Below, in pieces: positions 44,772-55,651 of a DNA stretch of 64,000 nt. The notes under the pieces are model-generated. The model worked only from the letters and a program-made list of their open reading frames with translations, was not told the origin of the DNA and did no database searches. Position numbers and translations under genes: made by a program. The stretch is from JBKBIP01 sp046297495 (lineage in GTDB: Bacteria; Planctomycetota; Planctomycetia; Gemmatales; Gemmataceae), in assembly GCA_046297495.1 (NCBI GenBank), contig JBKBIP010000007.1:62001-126000 (forward strand), read 5' to 3'. Positions within the stretch are counted from its first letter, which is position 1. Every line of letters starts with the position of its first letter.

Positions 44772-45446
44772 TTATGGACGCGGATGAGTGATGAGGCGCC
44801 ACGTATTTGGAGCGTCTTCTGGCTGTCCGGCGCGCCGCAGCGCCGCCAAGTGTCCTTGCAGCATGTGCCAATCATCGAGGGTATCAACATCGTACCACGG
44901 CGGCAACAGAGCCAACCGCCACTCTGGGGATGACAGCCTTGTGATTGTTTCCCATAACACCGTGGGGCCGCTCCAGGAGATGCCGTCGAAGATGGGCGGC
45001 ACGCGCTCGCGGCAGCCCAGGAGATAATAACCGCCGTCGGTCGAGGGACCGAGCACCACGTCGGCCTGCGCCAAGGCCGCGAACGCTTGACGCACGTAAG
45101 CCACTGGCAGCGTGGGGCTATCAGCGCCAATCAGGACCACTTCCCGTGTGCCGTCTTGCAATTGCCGAGCCAGGAAGCTGGCCATGCGTTGTCCCAAACT
45201 GCCATCGACTTGCGGAATTAGTTCGTAACATGACGCGAGGGGGGCGAGTTGCCGCGCGGCGCTGGGGGGAGTGAAAACCAGCACGCGCCGCGCATCCAGC
45301 CCGGCCATCCGCTCCAGCGTGTCGAGCAGGAACGCTCGCGCCACCTCGGCCGCCCAGGCCGCCGACGTCGCCGCCGCCAATCGGGTCTTGACGTGTCCCG
45401 CCTCCGGCCACTTGGCGAAAATGCCGAGCACCTGCTGCCGCTCCAT
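44772..45446 (-). CDS. TIGR04282 (DUF2064) glycosyltransferase-like protein
   Basis: A 224-residue nucleotide-sugar-transferase-like protein of the TIGR04282/DUF2064 family. Motifs: FAKWPEAGHVKTRLA at the N terminus, LIGADSPTLP (residues about 108-117) and GPSTDGGYYLLG. It starts just after the repeat 45477-45552; the longer frame to 45521 runs through the repeat and is rejected. Its physiological role in planctomycetes is not established. Gene pair with the TIM barrel downstream. Confidence 0.87.
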   Translation of the reverse strand: MERQQVLGIFAKWPEAGHVKTRLAAATSAAWAAEVARAFLLDTLERMAGLDARRVLVFTPPSAARQLAPLASCYELIPQVDGSLGQRMASFLARQLQDGTREVVLIGADSPTLPVAYVRQAFAALAQADVVLGPSTDGGYYLLGCRERVPPIFDGISWSGPTVLWETITRLSSPEWRLALLPPWYDVDTLDDWHMLQGHLAALRRAGQPEDAPNTWRLITHPRP

Positions 45447-45476
45447 ACTGACAACCTCATCGGTGATAAACGTGAC

Positions 45477-45552
45477 TCGGCGAACGGGGGGACGTCTGCC
45501 TTCTGGTGAGAGGATTGGCATCTCCGGGGAGCTAACCCCTCCCGTTCGCCGA
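45477..45552. repeat. GGCGAACGGG palindromic repeat, copy 2
   Basis: TCGGCGAACGGG (45477-45488) and CCCGTTCGCCGA (45541-45552) are exact 12-bp arms. The internal GGGGAGCTAACCCCTCCC side resembles copy 1. It lies between the glycosyltransferase start and the RND pump end. Confidence 0.65.
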
Positions 45553-45618
45553 TGATACTTTCTCGTGAATTCCTCAGAGACGGGCTGTTCGGATAATTTC
45601 TTATTACCTGTTTCGCTG

Positions 45619-48795
<3,177 letters not shown>

Positions 48796-48861
48796 GGAAC
48801 GGAAGGCAACCAGGGATTTCGTGAGTGAGCCGGGGGCGAAGGTGCGGGAATCCAGCCGCCG

Positions 48862-50172
48862 TTATCCCCCCGTCAAGGCCCTATCCTTGTCCGGATCATC
48901 CTGGTCCGCTTCGGCGTGGCGCGGTGTATTCTTGACATTCATCTCGCACACGACGGGGCCGGGGCGGCATTGATCGGCTTCGAGAATCACCCATTGGCCC
49001 ACGGTCAAGCCATCACTGATTTCCACCAACCCCTTGTCACGCCGCTTGCTGACGATACGTTGTTCGCGCGCTTGCTGGCCGTCATAAATCATCACTTTTT
49101 CCACGCCTGCGAACTCGGTGACGGCGCTTTCCGGCACGGCGAGGGTCTGGGCATCCGGGGCGACGACGATCTCTGCCTCGGCGAACAAGCCGGCCCGCAA
49201 CCGGCCCCCTGGATTGGGCACGGTCGCCTCGATGACCAATGACCGGCTTTCCAGGTCCAAGGCCGGGCTGACGCGCGTGATCTTGGCGCACAAGGGAGCT
49301 GACTGGTTTTCCAAGTAGATATACACATCCTCATCGACATGGATGCGGTTGGCCTCGCGTTCCGGCACCGAAGCCCGGAACCGGAGCGGATCCGTTCGCA
49401 CCAGCGTCACCACCGGGTCGCCGGGATTGACGAACACCCCCGGCGCGACGTGTCGTTCTTGAATCGTACCGGCGAAGGAAGCGCGGATGGTGGCATCGGC
49501 GAGCCGTTGCTGGGCCAAGGCCAGATCGGTCTTCCGCAGGGCGAGCAGGGCCAATTGTTCCTCGACTTCGTTCAGCGCCGCAGCGTATTGAGCTTGAATG
49601 ACACGCAAGGCGATTTCGTTGCGTTGGAGTTCCTCCAAAGGAATCGCATTGCGGCCATAGAGGACGCGGGCTCGTTCCGCCTTGAAGCGCGCTTCTTCCA
49701 GTAGGGCTTGCAGCTGCATCACCTGCGGCGCTTTGTGGCGGTCGATCACCTGGGCGGTTTCTTCTCCCGTTAGTCCCAGCTTGGCTCGGATTTGCGCGAC
49801 CTGCCCCTCGGCTTGCCGAACTTGCAAGGCGTATTCGCGCGTTTCCAATTTGATTAGCACCTCGCCGTCCTCGACGGCCACGCCGCGATCGACGGCCGCA
49901 ACCTGCACGCGGCCGGCCACCTTGGCGCTGATGATCGCCTCTTCATCGCTGAGCAAGCTGCCTTGCACGCGCACCGTCGTGGGCCAAGGGTGCATCGCCG
50001 CTTGCACGCCGCGCACGCGCGCCGGAGGAGCGTCCGGGAGATCGGTGGAACGGACTCCTTCCGAGGACAACCACTGACATCCAGCGATGGATAAGCAGAT
50101 AAAGCTCACAGGAAGGAAGGCGCGGAGTGATCCCGCGATGGGAAGAACACTCCCTAAGCGTTCGTGCTTCAT
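48862..50172 (-). CDS. RND efflux adaptor lipoprotein (MFP)
   Basis: A 436-residue membrane-fusion protein with a lipoprotein signal (lipobox ending SIAGC near residue 32). Order: beta-barrel and lipoyl parts (VAAVDRGVAVEDGEVLIKLE), a helical hairpin of about 90 residues, the second lipoyl half (IRASFAGTIQERHVAPGVFV) and the membrane-proximal part. A Cys/Pro-containing tail (ADQCRPGPVV) ends it. First gene of the pump operon, 66 bp before the permease. A palindrome lies 143 bp upstream. Confidence 0.9.
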   Translation of the reverse strand: MKHERLGSVLPIAGSLRAFLPVSFICLSIAGCQWLSSEGVRSTDLPDAPPARVRGVQAAMHPWPTTVRVQGSLLSDEEAIISAKVAGRVQVAAVDRGVAVEDGEVLIKLETREYALQVRQAEGQVAQIRAKLGLTGEETAQVIDRHKAPQVMQLQALLEEARFKAERARVLYGRNAIPLEELQRNEIALRVIQAQYAAALNEVEEQLALLALRKTDLALAQQRLADATIRASFAGTIQERHVAPGVFVNPGDPVVTLVRTDPLRFRASVPEREANRIHVDEDVYIYLENQSAPLCAKITRVSPALDLESRSLVIEATVPNPGGRLRAGLFAEAEIVVAPDAQTLAVPESAVTEFAGVEKVMIYDGQQAREQRIVSKRRDKGLVEISDGLTVGQWVILEADQCRPGPVVCEMNVKNTPRHAEADQDDPDKDRALTGG

Positions 50173-50472
50173 GGGATTGACCTCTGCATTGTCAAGTTGT
50201 TTAGCGAATGCAGTTATCCATGGCCGCGCGGGCGAGCTTGGGGGGTAGTGCTGGGTTATTGGTTGGTGAGCAAGTTTGGTTTTTAGGGCACGCGGCTGTT
50301 TCCGTTGGGTAAGGCTGGTCGAATCGATTCGTCCAGCAGGGGTATTGGGGCGATTCCTCTTCTTTGAAAGTTTAGCTTATCATACTCAAAACTGAAGCAA
50401 AACGGAAATTTTTTGCCTAATTTTTGAAAAAGAGTTCCTTACATTTGTTAGCATCTCGAAAATAAGAGTGAT
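50173..50472. other. A/T-rich promoter region of the RND operon
   Basis: 300 bp without a gene, including an A/T-rich section at 50360-50460 and a near-perfect palindrome at 50315-50336. The vanZ-like gene ends at 50473 and the adaptor begins at 50172, both on the minus strand, so this region should hold the operon promoter. Confidence 0.55.
50315..50336. promoter_or_regulatory. 22-bp palindrome, candidate operator of RND operon
   Basis: CTGGTCGAATCGATTCGTCCAG is symmetrical over 22 bp with a single mismatched pair and an exact 12-bp core CGAATCGATTCG. This size and symmetry is typical of TetR- or MarR-type operators of efflux genes; the regulator gene is not in the window. Confidence 0.5.
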
Positions 50473-50868
50473 TCATGCGGCCTTCCACCAGCGCCAGGTG
50501 AGGGTTACTCCGATAACGATTCCTAGCCAGTCTAATAACACATCCTGCCCTGAACCGCTCCGCCCAATGTCGATGACATACTGAAGATATTCCGTCAATG
50601 GTGCGTGCAACACCACGAATCCCAGCAACCACCAGCGATAAGGAACCGGCAAGCGCAACCAGCCGCTGAGCATGGCCAGCCCGCCGTAAGCCGCCACATG
50701 AAGCCCCTTGGCGACGACGAATTTCGCGGTGGTCCAGCTAGGTTCGGCAGTTGACTGGAGCGGCACCGGCATCACCAAACCCGCCGTCCACAAACTGATA
50801 TAACATAGCCAAAGCAGCCACCGTATGCCGCGCCCTGGGACAAGCCGCGGTTCAAGTTGGGGCTTCAT
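50473..50868 (-). CDS. VanZ-like membrane protein
   Basis: A 131-residue small protein with three or four hydrophobic helices and the VanZ-type features KGLHVAAYGGLAML (Lys-His pair) and the late SGSGQDVLLDWLGIVIGV, which matches the D-x-x-x-D/N-x-x-G end. VanZ relatives include antibiotic-resistance and phosphoester-lipid proteins; the precise role is unknown. ATG 50868 is chosen; 50904 is an alternative. A minus-strand terminator-like hairpin lies 130 bp upstream. Confidence 0.75.
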   Translation of the reverse strand: MKPQLEPRLVPGRGIRWLLWLCYISLWTAGLVMPVPLQSTAEPSWTTAKFVVAKGLHVAAYGGLAMLSGWLRLPVPYRWWLLGFVVLHAPLTEYLQYVIDIGRSGSGQDVLLDWLGIVIGVTLTWRWWKAA

Positions 50869-51312
50869 GCGCAAGCGCCTCGCTGGTGAGAAGCGAAGTT
50901 CCATCCAATTCGATGAGAATGAGCATAGCGAGGCGCGGATGTTGGTTCAATGGAAGACGGACGAGGCACTTGTCTTCCGATCCAGCTGATAAAGCGAAAA
51001 AAGACCCCACGGCTGCCCGACCGTGGGGTCTAGTGGATCGCCGGATAGCACTTGTCCGTTGTAGCTTCCGGCTTGGGGGGGATAAAGCATATCCTGCTTC
51101 AATCTGCTCGATTGGACGTGGCAGCTAGCAGGTATATTCATCAAGATTGGAAAAATCACAGAGGCTCCGGTTCGCGCGGGGAGTCGGCATCGGCGCGGAT
51201 CATCCCCCAGGCACTGACACACTCTGGTTTTGCTTGACACAACTTCCCTCAGCGCCGATAGTAACCATCAACTTCGCGCAACCGCATTCCACCCACTCCA
51301 AGGATGTTTTCC
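50869..51312. other. Divergent intergenic region with minus-strand hairpin
   Basis: 444 bp between the VanZ-like gene (minus) and the PPC-domain gene (plus). It contains the minus-strand terminator-like hairpin 50996-51031. The minus strand from 51240 downward is a possible leader or small RNA ending in that hairpin; no coding evidence was strong. Confidence 0.45.
50996..51031 (-). terminator. Minus-strand intrinsic terminator or attenuator upstream of vanZ-like gene
   Basis: On the minus strand AGACCCCACGG and CCGTGGGGTCT are exact 11-bp arms (51021-51031 and 51002-51012) with an 8-base loop, followed by six T (50996-51001). It is an excellent intrinsic terminator lying about 130 bp before the start of the VanZ-like gene on the same strand, so it may end a small RNA or act as attenuator. 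Confidence 0.75.
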
Positions 51313-53664
51313 ATGAGATTGGATCGCAACCATCCCGTTCGCGTCGTTCTCGTCGTTGTCGGTTGTTGGTGGGCCGTGGCGCTGCATGCCGCACCGCCCA
51401 CCGTGACGAGCATCACCCCGTCTGGCGTCCAGCGCGGCCAGGCGGTCGAGGTGGTCGTCACGGGCACGAACTTGACCGAGAACGCGAAGTTGCTGCTCCC
51501 CTTCACGGCCGAGCAAACGCTAATTCCCGAAGACAAGCCGAACCCCGCGCGCGTGCGGTTTCAGCTGACGGTGGCCAAGGATGTGCCGGTCGGCGTATAT
51601 CCCGCGCGCTTGGTGACGGGCGATGGGGTGTCGTCGTTTGTGCTGTTCAGCGTCGATGCCTTTCCCGGTATCAATGAAACTGAGCCGAACAATACCCCGG
51701 AGCAGGCCCAGAAGGTTCCCGTTCCCAGCGTGGTCAACGGCCAATGCGCCGGCGGCGACATCGATTTCTTCCGTATCTCCGCCCAGAAGGGACAGCGCCT
51801 TATCATTGAAGTGGAGTCGGCCCGACTGGGTTCCGGCGTGCTGCCCATGCTGCGCTTGACCGACGCCCGCCAACGCTTTGTGGCGGCGGATGACACGCAG
51901 CGGCTCATGGGGGATGGCCGGATCGTCTTCACGCCGGCAGAGGATGGGGACTACCTGATTGAAGTCGCCGACAGCCGCTACAAGGGGGGCAATCCCGCTC
52001 CCTATCGGCTCAAGATCGCGGATTATGATTTCTGCGCGGAAGTGTTTCCCTTAGGGGGCAAGCGCGGGGAGACAGTGACATTCACCTTGCGGGGGGGGAC
52101 GTTGCCCCAGGAAACACGGGTCCAACGGCCGCTCCGCGACGCCGCCGAGACGAACGGCGGCTTCGGCGGCGGCACCATGCCGCTCGATCTCGATGGCGTG
52201 CTGCGAGTCGGTGGCTTGGCGCCGCGCGTGGCCGTCGGCGAGCTGCCCGAACGGACCTGGCTCCAACCGGCCGACCAGCCCGACGCCGTTCTCGATGTCA
52301 CGCCGCCGCTGACCATCAATGGCCGAATCCATGACAAGGGAACCGTGAATCGCTTTCGCTTTTCGGTCCAGCCGGGCCAGCGCTTCCGCGTCGCCGTGCA
52401 GGCCGAGCCGTTCGGCTCCGATCTCGATGGTGTGCTTCGCGTCATTGACCAGACCGGCCGGCAGTTGGCACTCGCCGATGACACCACCTATCCGCCGCTG
52501 GTGCAAGGACAACAGGCCAGCATTGCTGTCGATCCCGTCGCGGATGTGACCGTGCCCGATAATGTCACTTCCCTGATGGTGGAACTGCGCGACCAACGCT
52601 ATCGTGGCGGCGTCAATTTCGGCTACCGCTTGACTATCGAGCCGGCCCAGCCGGATTTCCTCTTGGCCTTGTTGTCCAGCGAGGTGAACGTGCCGCGCGG
52701 CGGGTCGGAGACTTTGCTCGTGCCGGTGATGCGTCGCGGTTACACGGGCGCCATCACCTTGACCATCCCCACTGTGCCGCCGGGATTCACGGTGCGCGGC
52801 GGCCATGTCCCGGCCAACGTCAATCAAGGGCTGCTGACGCTGACCGCTTCCAAGGATGCCGACCTGTCGCAAGGGCCGCTGTTCCTGACTGTCGAAGGGA
52901 AATCGTGGGACGGGACGCCGGAAATCCAGCGGCGGGCGGCGTTTCCCTTCGTCCGCAGTCGGGACGGGGCGGCCGCCGCTTCGACGCTGACCGTCACGCA
53001 TTTTGCCTTGGCCTTGACCAGTGCCGAGCCGTTCGGGGTGCGCGGCCCGGATCGGCTCGAAGTCGTGAAAGGCTACCCCGCCACAGTGCCGGTGACGGTC
53101 AACCGGGGCATGAACCAGATGTTCCCCGTGGATGTCACGGCTACTCCCAACCCCGCCACGCCCCCACGGCCGCCGGGCTTCCCGTTGACCCTGCAACCAG
53201 CCGCCATTGCCGCCAACGCGACGCAGACTGACATTCCGATGACGGTTCCTATCAATGGACCTGACGGCGCCTTTGATCTGGTGGTTCAAGGACGGGCACG
53301 GATCGACAACCAGAATTGGGCGGTGGTCAGCCCAGCCTTTCCCGTCATCGTTCTGCCGCCATTCACGGTGGAGCTACCCCCAATGGCACGGCTCGAACTT
53401 GGCCCGATGGTGACACTCAAAGGGCGCATCCAGCGACAAGCGGTCTTCAAGGAACCGGTGCGTTTACAAGTCGCCGGTCTGCCGGCGGGCGTGACCTTGG
53501 CGCAGCAACCCGCCCCGGTGACAGGAGACGAATTTCAGATCGTGCTCAACGTCAACCCCAAGGCGGATATCCCCCCCACCGCTACGTTCACGCTCACCGC
53601 CGCCGCCACCATCAGCGGCGCGAACTACGCGGCCCAGCCGGTGGTGGTAAACGTGACCAAGTGA
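51313..53664 (+). CDS. Secreted protein with TIG-like and pre-peptidase C-terminal (PPC) domains
   Basis: A 783-residue exported protein. After the signal peptide (ending near ALHA) comes a TIG/IPT-like domain (SITPSGVQRGQAVEVVVTG), a PPC domain (EPNNTPEQAQKV ... DGDYLIEVAD), a second PPC-like domain (VNRFRFSVQPGQRFRVAVQA), then several beta-sandwich segments without recognised function. AAGG and a 9-base spacer point to ATG 51313 over 51304. Planctomycetes carry many such proteins; a role in surface or polymer contact is inference. The PHP gene follows after 146 bp. Confidence 0.8.
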   Translation: MRLDRNHPVRVVLVVVGCWWAVALHAAPPTVTSITPSGVQRGQAVEVVVTGTNLTENAKLLLPFTAEQTLIPEDKPNPARVRFQLTVAKDVPVGVYPARLVTGDGVSSFVLFSVDAFPGINETEPNNTPEQAQKVPVPSVVNGQCAGGDIDFFRISAQKGQRLIIEVESARLGSGVLPMLRLTDARQRFVAADDTQRLMGDGRIVFTPAEDGDYLIEVADSRYKGGNPAPYRLKIADYDFCAEVFPLGGKRGETVTFTLRGGTLPQETRVQRPLRDAAETNGGFGGGTMPLDLDGVLRVGGLAPRVAVGELPERTWLQPADQPDAVLDVTPPLTINGRIHDKGTVNRFRFSVQPGQRFRVAVQAEPFGSDLDGVLRVIDQTGRQLALADDTTYPPLVQGQQASIAVDPVADVTVPDNVTSLMVELRDQRYRGGVNFGYRLTIEPAQPDFLLALLSSEVNVPRGGSETLLVPVMRRGYTGAITLTIPTVPPGFTVRGGHVPANVNQGLLTLTASKDADLSQGPLFLTVEGKSWDGTPEIQRRAAFPFVRSRDGAAAASTLTVTHFALALTSAEPFGVRGPDRLEVVKGYPATVPVTVNRGMNQMFPVDVTATPNPATPPRPPGFPLTLQPAAIAANATQTDIPMTVPINGPDGAFDLVVQGRARIDNQNWAVVSPAFPVIVLPPFTVELPPMARLELGPMVTLKGRIQRQAVFKEPVRLQVAGLPAGVTLAQQPAPVTGDEFQIVLNVNPKADIPPTATFTLTAAATISGANYAAQPVVVNVTK

Positions 53665-53810
53665 GATGTTGGCCTTGGAAATTATCCGACGCGGAGACGC
53701 GCCGCCTGCTCGAAGCGGGTTGGCAAGCAGTGGTCCCGCTCCAGGAATGAGCCGCATGGCGTCGCAGAAATTTCCTCTTCTCCTTGTCCTTCGCCGAGGG
53801 AGACACACCT

Positions 53811-55412
53811 TTGGACCAACCACAACTGACCCGCCGGGAATTGTTAGGCGGAGCCGTCGCGGGCGTGCTGCTCAGCGGCGCCCGACCGCGCGCCGCGGCC
53901 CGCGACCAGCAGGACCGGGCGGCGCGCTATCTGTACTGGGGGGACCTGCACAATCATAACGCCGTCGGCTATGGCCAAGGATCGCTGGAGCGCGCCATCG
54001 CTGTGGCCCGCGCCCATCTGGATTTCTTCGCCTTCACTGGCCATGCGTCCTGGCATGACATGCCGAAAATGCCAGGTGATCGTCACATGAAATGGGTTCA
54101 CGGTTTTGAGGCGCATACCAAACACTGGCCCAAGACCCGGCAACTGCTGCGCGAGGCGAACGCAGATACGTTTGTCGCCCTGCTCGGTTACGAATGGCAC
54201 TCCAGCGAGTTTGGCGATTATTGCGTACTCTTCGCCGAGGATCAGCCGGAGTTGTATTTGCCCGATCATGTCAACAAATTGCTCGATTTCGCGGCGGCCA
54301 AAAAGGCGTTGGCCATCCCGCATCACGTCGGCTACAAGCAGGGCTGGCGCGGGGCCAATTTCTCGTTCTTCCGGCCCAGTGTCTCTCCCGTCGTCGAGAT
54401 TTTTTCCGAGCATGGCTGCACCGAATCGGATCGGGCGCCGTTTCCCATGCTGCGGCATAGCAATGGCGGGCGGGCGACGGCCAACACCATTCAACGGCAG
54501 TTGGAGCGTGGCTTGCGGTTCGGGTTCGTGGCCTCCAGCGACAATCATCGCGGCTATCCCGGCGCGCACGGCGAAGGGGTGCTGGGAGTATGGGCGCGCG
54601 ACCTGTCCGCTCCATCGTTGTTCGAGGCCATTCGCGCCCGCCGCACCTACGCCGCCACCGGCGACCGCATCGCCCTGGATGTCACCTTGAATGACCATCC
54701 CATGGGAGCGGAAGTGAAAGCCGGCGTCGATCGGCAGATTGACGTTCAGGTCGAAGGCCAAGATGCTCTAGCCATGATCGAGCTGGTGCGCAATGGCCGG
54801 GTCATCGACCGCTATTTCCCGGAAGATCACATCCAGCAGCCGTTCCAGTTGCCGGGCCGGGTCAGGTGTCGTATCCAGTATGGCTGGGGACCGTGGGCGG
54901 CCCTCAACCTGGGTCGCATCTGCGAATGGGACATGATGTTGACGATTACTGGAGGCAAGTTTCTATCCGCCAGCCCCTGTTTCCAGTCCGCCCCCTATGA
55001 CGAGCAAGCCATCGATCAGCTGCGCGTGCGCTCCGATACGGAAATTCACTTGCACTCGTTCACGAGCCGGGTGGATTGCTTCGCCGAGGACCCGACCAAG
55101 GCGGTGGTGGTGGAGATCGACGCCGGCGCGGACGCCGTGTTGACATTGAGCTTACGCCAGCCGGCGCGACAGACCGTCAGCGCGCGGGTGGCCGATTTGA
55201 TCGAGGACAATGTCGTGACGTTCACTGGTGGTTTCACCACCGAAAGCCACATCATCCATCGCTTGGTATTCCCCAGCGAATTCACCGCCTCGATCCGCTG
55301 GCACGACCGTCGACCTGGCGCGAAGGGGACCGATTGGTACTATGTTCGGGTCACGCAGCACAACGGCCACATGGTTTGGTCAAGTCCTCTTTGGGTGACG
55401 GCGGGATCATGA
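53811..55412 (+). CDS. Tat-exported PHP/DUF3604-type metal-dependent hydrolase
   Basis: A 533-residue protein with a Tat signal (LTRRELLGGAVAG) and a PHP-like metal-binding domain of the DUF3604 type: GDLHNHNAVG, GYEWHSSEFGDY, HHVGYKQGW and SSDNHRGYPG supply His/Asp ligands. A C-terminal beta-rich part (from about residue 310) resembles accessory sandwich domains. Hydrolytic activity on a phosphoester is family knowledge for PHP, unproven here. TTG 53811 follows GGGAG at proper spacing; an upstream TTG at 53784 is less likely. Confidence 0.75.
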   Translation: MDQPQLTRRELLGGAVAGVLLSGARPRAAARDQQDRAARYLYWGDLHNHNAVGYGQGSLERAIAVARAHLDFFAFTGHASWHDMPKMPGDRHMKWVHGFEAHTKHWPKTRQLLREANADTFVALLGYEWHSSEFGDYCVLFAEDQPELYLPDHVNKLLDFAAAKKALAIPHHVGYKQGWRGANFSFFRPSVSPVVEIFSEHGCTESDRAPFPMLRHSNGGRATANTIQRQLERGLRFGFVASSDNHRGYPGAHGEGVLGVWARDLSAPSLFEAIRARRTYAATGDRIALDVTLNDHPMGAEVKAGVDRQIDVQVEGQDALAMIELVRNGRVIDRYFPEDHIQQPFQLPGRVRCRIQYGWGPWAALNLGRICEWDMMLTITGGKFLSASPCFQSAPYDEQAIDQLRVRSDTEIHLHSFTSRVDCFAEDPTKAVVVEIDAGADAVLTLSLRQPARQTVSARVADLIEDNVVTFTGGFTTESHIIHRLVFPSEFTASIRWHDRRPGAKGTDWYYVRVTQHNGHMVWSSPLWVTAGS

Positions 55413-55651
55413 CTCCGAGTCGTGGCAGACGGTAAGCCACGCTCTATTGGACCGGACTGCTCGTCAGCTTGGCCAAGGACCGCGCCGGAGTAATAAAATC
55501 AATAGCGTGAGGAATAAATGTGTGGGCAGCTTCGTTTCCCTTGACGAAGAAAGGTACTTGCTGGTGGTCCGCCGGGACGACGGGAAACATAGAATCCGCG
55601 TTCGGACGGATTTCACGGCCAACTTCACCTGACGGTTGCTGAGTAGGATCA

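Noticed and set aside
50947..51240. A 97-codon minus-strand frame
   Set aside because: The terminator hairpin lies inside it and the start has poor ribosome-site spacing; a leader peptide cannot be ruled out but is not supported.
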